NCBI GenBank assembly: GCA_905221605.1
Contig: CAJNDS010002075.1
Coordinates: 114,832-178,831, forward strand
Length of the DNA stretch: 64,000 nucleotides
DNA from: Symbiodinium natans
Lineage: Eukaryota; Sar; Dinophyceae; Suessiales; Symbiodiniaceae
Direction of reading: 5' to 3'
The position numbers and the translations under genes were made by a program. This document shows, piece after piece, positions 50,363-59,400 of the stretch (position 1 is the first letter of the stretch; each line of letters starts with the position of its first letter). Under the pieces are notes generated by a model. That model did not search any database. It was not told the origin of the DNA and worked only from the letters and a program-made list of their open reading frames with translations.

Positions 50363-50772
50363 CCTGGGCCGGCAGACTTCGAGGCGTAGATCTTGATGTC
50401 GTGCCGGAGCGTGGCCAGCAGCTCGTCCATGTCTTCCTTCGGATACCTGGCTTCAGGGTTTAGGGTTTAGGGCTAGGGTTTAGGGTTTAGGGTTTGGGGT
50501 TTAGGGTTTTGTTTGAGGGTTTAGGGCTAGGGTTTAGGGGGAATTTAGGAGGGTTTAGGGTTGTGGGGAGATTTGGAGTCGAGGGTCTTGGGTTGCTAAG
50601 TCTTGGTCCTGGGAAGGGCTCCACGAAAACCCTCCCCCTAAACCATGGAACAAGTCATGATGGCAGTGTCGCTGCCTACTTTAGTAGGGTTTTGGGGTTT
50701 TGCGTTTAGGGTTCTGGGGTTTAGGGTGTGGGGAAAATGGGCTATAATGTATATATATATATATATACATAT

Positions 50773-50807
<35 letters not shown>

Positions 50808-51872
50808 TAAATACATATATATATATATATCCAGCTAAGGGAATATATTGATGTACCTCTTTCCTTCATCCCATTCTAGGAACCAGTATGGATGATTTTT
50901 TCAGGCACAGGCTCCTAAGTTCAGGAGACGGGTCTATAGCTCCTCAACACTAGCCGCTCCACATACCCTCAACCCTAACCTTAAACGCTACACCCTCAAC
51001 CCCCTCCAGACCCTAAACCCAAACCCTAAACCCTACAAACCCTAAACCCTAAACCCTAAACCCTACACGCAGCGGCTCCGAACCCTTCCCTTGATTGAAC
51101 TATGTTTTTGCCCATAGGGTTTAGGGTTTAGGGTGAGAGTAACTCGGGTTTAGGGTTTAGGGACGGGGGGGGGGGGGTGTTTGAGAAGGAACCTGATCCA
51201 AAAGAATGGAAAAATGGGCCCCCATCTCGCTCCTCGGCTCCGTGACCCTCATAAGGGTTTTGGGTCTAGGGTCTAGGGTTAGGGTTGGGTTTAGGGTTTA
51301 GGGTTTAGGGTTTATATAGGGTTTAGGGTTTAGGGTTTAGGGTTTAGGGCTTTGGGCTTAGGGTGTAATGGTTTAGGGTTTAGGGTTTAGGGTTAGTGTT
51401 TAGTGTTTAGTGTTCGGGCGGCGCACGTCTCCAGCCGGAACTCCCGGCCAAACTCCTGCTCGAGCTGGGGTTTACGGTTTAGGGTTTAGGGTTTACCTTA
51501 TATCCCCATCCACACCCTCGAAGGGACAATCTAGGGAATCTAGCGTACCTCATGCCTTCCTTCCCTACGAAGTTGAGGGTTCTGGAGTTGGGCTTAGGGC
51601 TTATGGGCCCGGGTATGGGACCCGAAACTCTCAGACGCTCCGCCCCCTCCCCCCCCCCTACCCCGAATCCCGAATGAAGGCCACACGGGCTTCAAGCCCC
51701 AAACCCTGAACCCTAAACCCTAAACCCTAAACCCTGAACCCCCCTAAAGCCCTAAACCCTAAACCCTAAACCCTAAACCCTAAACTTTGCAGCGGCTTGA
51801 TGCGTCTCGGGGCTGCAGGCTCCTCGGCGTCGCTGATGCCAGCGGCGGTGAGCTCTCCTCCCCACTTCAGGC
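50363..51872 (-). CDS. PPIP5K/Vip1-like histidine-phosphatase domain fragment, two exons
   Basis: Exon 51786-51872 (acceptor CTCCGGAG|GC, donor A|GTTTAGGG) reads LKWGGELTAAGISDAEEPAA then PRRIKPLQ. Exon 50363-50450 (acceptor CCCTGAAG|CC, donor GG|GTTTAGGG) reads RYPKEDMDELLATLRHDIKI then YASKSAGP. They join in frame as A|CC. LKWGGELT-x-AG-x(2)-DAE and, about 35 residues on, YP…LL-x-T-x-RHDIKIYAS follow the order and spacing of conserved words in the phosphatase-like half of diphosphoinositol-pentakisphosphate kinases, which make and break inositol pyrophosphates in the cytosol. The usual next word (EGRVQ-like) is not found. Only a fragment is visible; the kinase half would lie upstream above 51872. 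Confidence 0.5.
50745..50832 (+). repeat. AT / GATA microsatellite
   Basis: TGTATATATATATATATATA, then GATA repeated about seven times, then ATACATATATATATATAT. It sits in the long intron of the PPIP5K-like gene. A minus-strand frame of 62 codons (50681-50869) is a translation of it. Confidence 0.95.
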
Positions 51873-53147
51873 CTCCGGAGGGTTTAGGGTTTAGGGTTTA
51901 GGGTTTAGGGTTTAGGGTTTAGGGTTTAGGGTTTAGGGGTTCGGGGTTTAGGGTTTAGGGGGTTTGAGGGGGTTTGAGGGGGCTTGAGGGCTTGTGGGTT
52001 TGAGGGTTTGGGGGTTGGATTGAGTAGAAAAAATGGAGCCCTTGAATTTGAGGCATACGAAATTCCCCTTTTCTTCCCTCTGAACAACCCGGAGACAAGC
52101 TTTGGTAAGCCGGCTGCAGCTGCTTGCGGGTGCTTAGAAGGCGGGGAGGGAGAAAGCCCTAAACCCTAAACCCTAAACCCTAAACCCTAAACCGTAAACC
52201 CTAAACCCTAAACTGCCTAAACTGCCTAAACTCCAAACCCTAAACCCTAAACCATACCCTAGAGGGGTCTAGGATGCAGGGTTGGACACTTGTTAAACTG
52301 TTGCCGAAACTCCCTACTTTGGAGTAGACCCGGGAAAACAAAGTAAATACTTTTTAGGTGTAAGTAGTTATACTAGGAACCCACAACCAAAAAATGTATT
52401 CAAGTATAGTACTCCAAAACCCAGAGCTAGGGGGGTACCCTTTTGGGAGTTTTGCTTCCGTGTGCTAGCGAATCTGGACACGGAGCAAAAGGGGGTACCC
52501 CTGGGCTGCCAACAGCACTTTGGGCTTTGTATAAGGGCTTAGGGTTTAGGGTTTAGGGTTACGGTTTAGGGTTTAGGGTTTAGGGTTTGGGGAAGGATCA
52601 GCTGCAGTGGCTTCAAGGGTCCGACATCAGGGGACGGTTGGGGGATAAAAGAAGGATTCTTAGGGGGCCCTAAAGTACCGCTGAGGCTACGTTTACCGAG
52701 GGGCTTACCTCATCAAGCTAGCGGGAAAGCGGAGCCCCAAAGCCTTAACACTGACACCTTGAACCCCAAACCCTCGGGTCTGCGTCATCGCATAATCTAA
52801 ACCCGGCCCCCCTAGACCCTAAACCCTAAACGCAAACCCCAATTCCGCTACTACCAGCCGCCGACTCCCAAAATCACGGGCCAGGGCTTAGGACTTGGAG
52901 CTGAAGGCGTCGGGTTTAGGCTTTATTTAGGGTTTGGGGTTTTAGGGTTTAGGGCTAGGATTTAGGATTTAGGGTTTCGGGTTTAGGGCTTAGCATTTCG
53001 GATCTAGGGCAAACACCAGCAACACAATCCAACACCTAAACTGAATGCAAAGCCCAGCTGCAACTATTCTTACTAGCTTCAGCGTAGTCGCAAACTCCTG
53101 ACTGTATGACCCCCTAAACCATAAACCCTAAACCCTAAACCCTAAGC
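51873..53147. other. Arrays, one introner copy and unique sequence
   Basis: TTTAGGG array 51881-51960, a plus-strand frame at 51984-52169 with weak support, CCCTAAA array 52157-52255, a repeat related to 122-165 at 52309-52420, the introner-like element 52424-52513, and degenerate TTTAGGG words at 52915-53010. No exon fixed. Confidence 0.5.
52424..52513. mobile_element. Introner-like element family A, free copy
   Basis: GGGGTACCCTTTTGGGAG and AAAAGGGGGTACCCCTGGGC form the inverted arms; GGGCTGCCAAC marks the family end. The interior GCTTCCGTGTGCTAGCGAAT carries GTGTCCAGATTC-type pairing and no telomeric units. No coding exon is seen beside it. Confidence 0.6.
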
Positions 53148-53224
53148 CCGAAACAGTTCGCCGGGTGCAGGGCCAATGACCAGACGTGCTTCTTCGCAGC
53201 CCACTTTCGCGTGGAACGTAGCCC
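53148..53224 (-). CDS. Candidate internal exon with GC donor
   Basis: Reads ATFHAKVGCEEARLVIGPAP then GELFR on the minus strand between GGCTGGCCAG|GG and CGG|GCTTAGGG, the latter a GC donor on a telomeric variant unit. It might belong to the same gene as the PPIP5K-like exons, as it lies upstream on the same strand, but I see no motif to confirm this. Confidence 0.5.
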
Positions 53225-54415
53225 CTGGCCAGCCGAGATGCAGTGGGTTTAGGGGCCCTCTACCTTAACCCTAAACCCTAAACCCTAAACCCTAAACCCG
53301 AAATCCTAAACCCTACACATAGGGGGTTGGGGCAGAATAGATCTTATAGGGGCCCTTCAGGCTCTCAGGTCCTCCCGTGGGTCTGGGCGTCTTCCGTTGT
53401 TCAAGATAAGGGTCTAGGGGTTTGGGGTTTAGGGTTTAGGGTTCAGGGGTGTAGGGGCTTAGGGGCTTAGGGTTTAGGGGTTTAGGGTTTAGTGGTTTGG
53501 GGTAAACGGTTTCGGGTTTCGGGGTTTAGGGTTTGGGGTTTACGTTTAGGGTTTAGGGGTTTACGGTCTAGGGCTTGACACCAGCAAAAACAATGGGGAA
53601 CTTGTAGCTCACATGCTCGGGTCTACTGTCTAGATGTTTAAGATAGGGTTTTGGGGCGGGTTTAGGGTTTGAGGTTTGGGGTTCAAGGTTTAGGGTCTAA
53701 GGTTTGCGGTTCAGGGTTTAAGGTTCGGGGCTTAAAACCCTGAACCCTAAACCCTAAACCTTAAACCCTATCAAGGGCCTTGCTGGCGCAGGCAGGCGCA
53801 CGTGACTTGACAGAAGCACCGTCAACACCGGCACACCTTTCTGTGCAAACCATAAACCCTACACCCATAACAAGCTGAGCCCACGACTCCCACTTACAAA
53901 GCCAAACGCTACGAGGCGCGGGGCGGGCATGGGTTGTACTTGAAGGCTCATGAATACTTGTAAGTAGTATAACCATACTTACCTGATTTACAAAACCCTA
54001 CTTACATGTACTCCAAGCAGGGTTTAGGGGCGAGTTTAGGTTTCGGGATCCCACGAAACCGATTCTCCTCGACAGCCGCTGCTCTAGGTCATACAGCGCT
54101 GTTGCCATATCCACATCACTACTATTTGCTTACGAACCCCAGAAGAAAAAAACAAACTTCCAAAGTACCCTTAATAAGGAAGAATCTATTTTCATATATT
54201 TTTGGGTTTCTTAAGCAAGTAATAGATCATGACCTTCAAACTTCGAATCGTCTCTATAACATCGGCTGCGGTTTTGCGCAAACTGAAACAAACAGCCCGC
54301 TTTGTCGCAATCGTAAAAGATGTAGTGGCCGACTGAAGGCCCCCATGGCTGAGCATGAGTTAGGGTTTAGGGTTTAGGGTTTAGGGTTTAGGGTTTAGAG
54401 TTTAGGGTTTAGGGT
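53225..54415. repeat. TTTAGGG-type arrays and two inverted-repeat elements
   Basis: Mixed TTTAGGG/TTTGGGG words 53405-53735, CCCTAAA 53740-53770, family D-like ends near 53936-53990, the family G element 54122-54229, and a TTTAGGG array 54360-54428. A plus frame of 123 codons (54006-54377) crosses the family G element and is rejected. Confidence 0.55.
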
Positions 54416-54766
54416 TTAAGGTTTAGGGCCTTGCGCAGGGCTTCCAAACTGGCTCGGCAAAAATGGAAAGCCGCGGCACCTTGCTTGTCCGCCAGCAGCA
54501 TCTTTCTGCTTCTTCTTGGGAGGCTCCATAAAGCCGAATGAAACCGGGTACTGACCCTTCTCTTTTAGGCTTTGATTGAAGAGAAGTGTACCCTTGGAGT
54601 AAGAGCCGACTCTCCGGATCCTAAACCCTAAACCCCAAACCCCAAACCCTAAACCCCAAACCCTAAACCCTCCAACATTTTGGGGGTGTAGAGGCCGCCT
54701 TCTTTGCTGATGCAGTCCAGAGCATCCGTCAAGGAACCCACGTCGTAGCCCTGGTTCTTCAGCGAC
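54416..54766 (-). CDS. Gene 3' end, two exons split by a telomeric-repeat intron
   Basis: Exon 54677-54766 (acceptor GACTCCGGCAG|G, donor AT|GTTGGAGGG) reads SLKNQGYDVGSLTDALDCIS then KEGGLYTPK. Exon 54416-54620 (acceptor GGTTTAG|G) continues in frame as MIRRVGSYSKGTLLFNQSLK, EKGQYPVSFGFMEPPKKKQK, DAAGGQARCRGF and on to TAA at 54416-54418. The last few residues read through a telomeric unit. PPKKKQKD resembles a basic nuclear-localisation patch. The frame is also open upstream of the chosen acceptor (IIFALRDSG), so the first exon may be longer. Family unknown. Strong on open frame, phase and composition. Confidence 0.6.
   Translation of the reverse strand, partial: VAEEPGLRRGFLDGCSGLHQQRRRPLHPQNVGGFRVWGLGFGVWGLGFRIRRVGSYSKGTLLFNQSLKEKGQYPVSFGFMEPPKKKQKDAAGGQARCRGFPFLPSQFGSPAQGPKP
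54621..54676 (-). other. 56 bp intron composed of telomeric repeats
   Basis: Sense GTTGGAGGGTTTAGGG … GGTTTAG|G, with TTTAGGG and TTTGGGG units only after the first eight bases. GT precedes the repeats and the terminal AG is that of the last TTTAG. At 56 bp it is the shortest intron proposed here. Confidence 0.55.
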
Positions 54767-55616
54767 CTGCCGGAGTCCCGGAGAGCAAAAATGATGTAGG
54801 GTTTAGGGTTTAGGGTTTAAGGGGTTAAGGGGTTAAGGGTTTAGGGTTTAGGGTATAGGGTTTAGGGTTTGAAGGTTCATGGGTAGCTACGAGGGGGTAC
54901 AAGCACCCAAATCAAACTTATAATATGGGTTACCCTACTCAAAGCCATATACTTCTAACTAGCCATGAACTCTCCAGTACCGAGAGCCAGGTTGCTTTGT
55001 CTCTTGAACGACCCCCCCCCCCCCCCCCCCGGCCATACCCGTAAGCCGAAACCCTCAACACCTTCCTTTCCAAAAACCAGCTGCCGGAAACCACTGAGGC
55101 TTCAGGAAAACATCAATGAACCCGTGGGGAAAACCCTATACACTTGTCCCTAAACCGTATGTGGGGCTTTACGAAAATAGGGGCCCTAAAATAGACCCAC
55201 AAGATAGTAGGATCCCCTTAGACTAAGGACCCTAACAAGGGACCCCTAATATTCCAAAACCCTGAACCCTGAACCCTAAACCCTAAACCCTAAACCCCAG
55301 GCTTGTGAAGCCGTTGGGTATCTACAGCTTGGAAGCCAATCTCTCTGGGGTGGGCTGGTTGGGGAGGCCAACTTTCTAAAAAGACACGCTCTTCATGGGC
55401 TTTGTAGCCCTAAACCCTGAACCCTGAACCCTAAAGAGTTATGTAAGGGTTAAAATTCGGTTTGCAGAAGCCCCCCCCCCCCTCCCCCTCCAAACCCCGG
55501 TACGGGCCTGGCCGCATCCTGCAGACGCACCAGCCTTGCTTGCGGGTTCATGGGTAGCTATCAGTAGGGTTTAGGGTTTAGGGTTCAGGGTTCAGGGTTT
55601 AGGGTCTAGGATGGGG
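54767..55616. other. Arrays, family D ends and a diverged element
   Basis: TTTAGGG/TTAAGGGG words 54797-54868, a degenerate family D pair (GGTTCATGGGTAGCTACGAG … CCATGAACTCTCCAGTAC) at 54872-54981, a C16-type run at 55011-55030, and the element 55172-55260 shared with 35636-35720. No exon fixed. Confidence 0.5.
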
Positions 55617-55910
55617 TCCGCCGACCCTGGCGGCGTGTTGGATGGGAAAAGGAGGTGAAAACCTCCCTCTTTCACGGCATAAACTCACGGACCATAGGCG
55701 GCTTCGCACAGGACATAGGGGCCCTCCTACCCCCCCTACCCCCCCTACCCCCCCCCTACCCCCCCCCCCTACCCCCCCCCCTACCCCCCCCCCTACCCCC
55801 CCCCACCCCCCCCCCCCCAACTTTGGCATATTGTGACCTAACGAACGCGTTTAAACCTTTCGACTATGCTCCAGCGGGGTCGGCGGCTTGAGCCGGAGGC
55901 TCTTAAATTT
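55617..55910. mobile_element. GC-rich dispersed element family J, copy 2
   Basis: Same ends as 18240-18464. The interior holds a polymorphic-looking (C6-8)TA array at 55731-55818. It is also bracketed by family D-like words (GGTTCATGGGTAGCTATC at 55545 and GTGAACCTTCAAGTGG near 56000), so it may be inserted within a family D element. Confidence 0.7.
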
Positions 55911-58900
55911 AGGTAGCTATAAGTAGGGCTATACAAGTGCCCCAACTGCGGATATCATAGAGAATACCGTACTTACAAGCCTACTTGTGGCTACCCGTGA
56001 ACCTTCAAGTGGTGGCTCTAGGATTTAGGGCCATGTGCTTGCTTCTGCATTAACCATTTACCAGAAATAATGAAACAGGCTAGGAAACCAAAACTTGAAA
56101 GTTCATGAAAGTTCATCTATTGGCTACGTGTTTTCTTGGACCTTGCGCCCTGAACCCTTAAGGTCCATCCTTAACTTACCAAACACCAGTTCAAATTCCG
56201 AGCAAGGCTCGTTTACATAAGTCTTCCGTGGTGGTCTTGCGCAAACGACGTTCTGTGTGTGTGTGCTGGTGGATTATTGAGGCCGGCAACGACAGCCTGC
56301 AGTCCACACTTGCGTGCTTACCGCCGTGGCCTGAACGAAGCTGATATTTATCTTCTGGCCTAAACCCTAAACCCTCAACCCGAAACCTACTAATCCCTAA
56401 ACCCTATTCTAGGGTGTAGAGTTTAGGGCTAGCACCAACCCCACATAAGCCCCGCGGCACAATCCCGAAGTCCATACGCCAGAACTCGGGATTCGGGTTT
56501 AGGGTTTAACGTAAACACCCTGAAACCTTAAAACCTCAAACCCCGAAGCTCATATGCCTGGCTACTCCCCTCCCCCTAACATATGCGCATCCTCCCCACC
56601 CAGCGAAAAAAGCCTGATCGTAGACCCTACAGCACTCTCTCAATCTCTACTACTGCTAAGCCCCAAATATCACCAAAGCCCTCAAACCCTACACTTAGAC
56701 GGTTGAACGACTAACAGATGATGCAAAGCTGTGCCCGAAACGCGCCACCCTGAAACCCCCCAAGCCCAATGCAACTGGAAAGAAGTAGTATGGTAACAAA
56801 CGTTACAAAGCCACGGACAAAGACCGGCAAACCTCAAGACCCAACAAAACATTATTAAAGTCCTAACAACCCTAAGCCCAACACAAATTATGAAACACCA
56901 AATTCGAAAACCCAAAAACCTGAACCCCCGAAACCTAAACACCAAACCCTAATTCCAAAACCGAGCCACTGCTTTTTGGCCCGCAGTTCCAAGCCACGCG
57001 GGTTGCCCTGATTTTTGTATGGGAATTTGCTTCGGGCGTACGGTCTAAAGGGTTGGGGTGTTCCCCGTTAACAGTCCTTAATAGGGATTATAGGCCCCCC
57101 TGTTATAATCGCTATTAAGGACAGTGAGTATAAGGGGGGGCATCGCAACTTAAAGGGTTTCGGGTTGTCGGTTGCTGGGCTTCTAGGGTCCCTATACAAA
57201 GCCAGTTATAATTAAACTATCCCGAACTGCCACGCAGCGTTGGGTTTAGGGTTGGCAACGCTCAACCACTTCCTTCTCAGGTCTGGTATATCTGGGCACT
57301 GAGAGTAGTTCTCTAAGGGGCATATGGGGGACCCTAAGCCTAAATCCTGAAACCTGAACCCTACACCCAAACTAAGGGTCCCGCAACTTGAGGTCAGGGA
57401 ATGAGACCGGTGAGTCAAAACTGCCCAAACCCTAAGTGTCTCCTTACGCCCTCAACACACCAAACCCTAAAGCCAAAAACCCTGAAAGCAGCTCTCAAAA
57501 CAAACAATCTAAGCGTTTAACCCCAAACCCTAACCCTACACCCCAAACCCTAAACCCCAAATCCCAAACCCTAAACCCCATCCCGCGCAGGAGATGCTGA
57601 GGCTGTTGCCAAGATATCCTCCCGAAAGCGATGCGGGTTTAGGGTGGGGGCCCCGCCAGGGTTCCTGGTTGTAGGCTTCTTCGGGTTTAGGGTTTGGGGT
57701 TTACGATTTAGGATGTCTGGCGAAAGGGTTTTTAGGAGTGTTTAAGTGTTAGAATCTCCATATTCTCACCCCATATCAACACGCACCAAAAAAAACTCGA
57801 CACTAAAAACCCAAAGGTGAGAACAGGGTTTAGGGATTCGGGTTTAGGGTAAAGTCCAGACCCTAAATGCGCTAAGCTCCGAACCCGATGCCCGAAACAC
57901 ACGACGGCTGCACACAATGGATGTTTTTTTTTCAACTAAAGGCCCGAAGCTCCCACTTAGTAGTACCCAAGCGTCACCCAAGCTTGGCTTCCAAACCCAA
58001 AAGCCCCCAAACGACAACCCCCAAACCCCAAACCCTAAACCGCAAGCCCTCTACATCCTAAACCCCCAAAACCCTAAGCACTGAACCCTGAACTCCAAAC
58101 TTTACCTACCCCAGGAACTCCAAACCCTAATCCCAAAACCCAAAAACCCCAAACCCTCAAACCCTACAAACAATAAAACCCTAAACCCCAGACCCTCCAG
58201 GCCCTGAGCCCCAAAACCCGAAACCCTGGGCCCTTAACTCCACACCCCAAGCCAAGCCCTGCAAGGTTTAGGGATTAGGGATTAGGGTTTAGGGTTTAGG
58301 GCTAGGGCTTCCTAAACCCCAAACCCCCACAACCCTAAGAAAGAACCCTCGAGGCCCCTCCTCTGGTCCCACCATGTCGCCCTGTAGCCACCCCAGCAGC
58401 CTCACATTGCTTAAGGTCAATGGCGGGTTTAGGGTTTAGGGTTTTAAAAATTTAGGGTTTTAGGGGTTTTAGGGCTTTTAGGGTTTAGGGTTTAGGGTTT
58501 ATAGGGTTTAGGGTTTAGGGTAAGCGGAGCGACAGACCCGGCATATGGGCCATTTGGTGGGAGCCTTGGAACCTATCCCAGAAAGGCAACGAGACAGCAG
58601 GGACTTCTTGCTCGGACTCCCCTAAACCCAAACCCTGAACCGTGAACCCTAAACCCTATGTAGTGTAAGCTCTTTAAGGGTTTAGGGCTTAGGGTAGTGG
58701 TTTGGGTTGAAGCCCAAACCCTAAACCCTATAGTGTAAGGCCTGTAAGGGTTTAGGGTTTAGGGTAGTTGTTTGGGTTCCTAAACCCTAAACCCCAAACC
58801 CTAAACCCTAAACCCTAACACCTTGACGGTTTTTGGGTTTAGGGTGCTAAGTAGCAATGGTTACTGAGCTGCAGAGAAATAGGACTCCCAGGCACGCTAG

Positions 58901-58937
58901 CATCATATTATATTACATGATATTTTTCATAAATTTT
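55911..58937. other. Mostly unique, few telomeric arrays, nothing recognised
   Basis: Long unique or weakly repetitive sequence with degenerate CCCTAAA words (57520-57585, 58010-58260). The family F element is at 57053-57149. Minus-strand frames at 56682-56945, 57212-57418 and 57732-57935 have compositions dominated by telomere-like words or lack splice support. The TGTAGTGTAAG/TATAGTGTAAG pair at 58658 and 58730 repeats a 70 bp unit. Confidence 0.4.
57053..57149. mobile_element. Family F hairpin element, second copy
   Basis: TTGGGGTGTTCCCCGTTAAC … GTATAAGGGGGGCATCGCAA with inner GTCCTTAATAGGGATTATA / TATAATCGCTATTAAGGAC. Almost the whole 97 bp folds on itself. Confidence 0.85.
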
Positions 58938-59400
58938 AATATATATATATATATATATACATATTATGTATAACATTCTTCTAAGGCCTCCCTTGCCATG
59001 CTGCCTCGAAATGCGTGCTGCCTCACGGGGCGCACGTCACACTCGTGCATGTAGGAGGCGGACGCGCGCAATTGAGACAGCATGCGCAAATTCATGCAGC
59101 ACCCACCCCCAGACAGCATGCAGAGTGCACTCACGTTTTGGTGTTCCAGATTCACCGTGAAGGTATGTCGAATTTCAAGTAGAAACTTAGTGGCTGCTAG
59201 TGCATGCTGCCTCGAGTTGCGTGCTGCTTGAATAATTGCGTGCTGCCTCACGGAGCGCACTTCACACTCGTGCGTGTAGGAGGCGGACGCGCGCAATTGA
59301 GACAGCATGCAAAAGTTCAGGCGGCACCCTGGCTTTGGAGGCTCTTGAATTATATCAAATTCTATTATATACATATATGTATGTATAATCGTCGCTGCTG
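58938..59400. repeat. 92 bp direct duplication bounded by AT microsatellites
   Basis: 59013-59104 and 59238-59329 are copies of the same 92 bp (GCGTGCTGCCTCACGG … GGCACCC / GCAGCACCC) with about nine differences. TATATATATATA at 58938-58962 and TATATACATATATGTATGTA at 59366-59388 bound the unit. The minus strand is open for 136 codons over the whole (repeat MLSQLRASASY-x-HECxVR), but most differences between the copies change the residue, which argues against selection on this protein. No telomeric repeats occur inside. Confidence 0.75.

Noticed and set aside
50681-50869. Small Tyr/Ile-rich ORF (possible membrane peptide)
   Set aside because: It is a translation of the AT/GATA microsatellite.
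55599-55891. Gly-rich and Pro-rich ORFs
   Set aside because: They are translations of the (C6-8)TA array inside the family J element.
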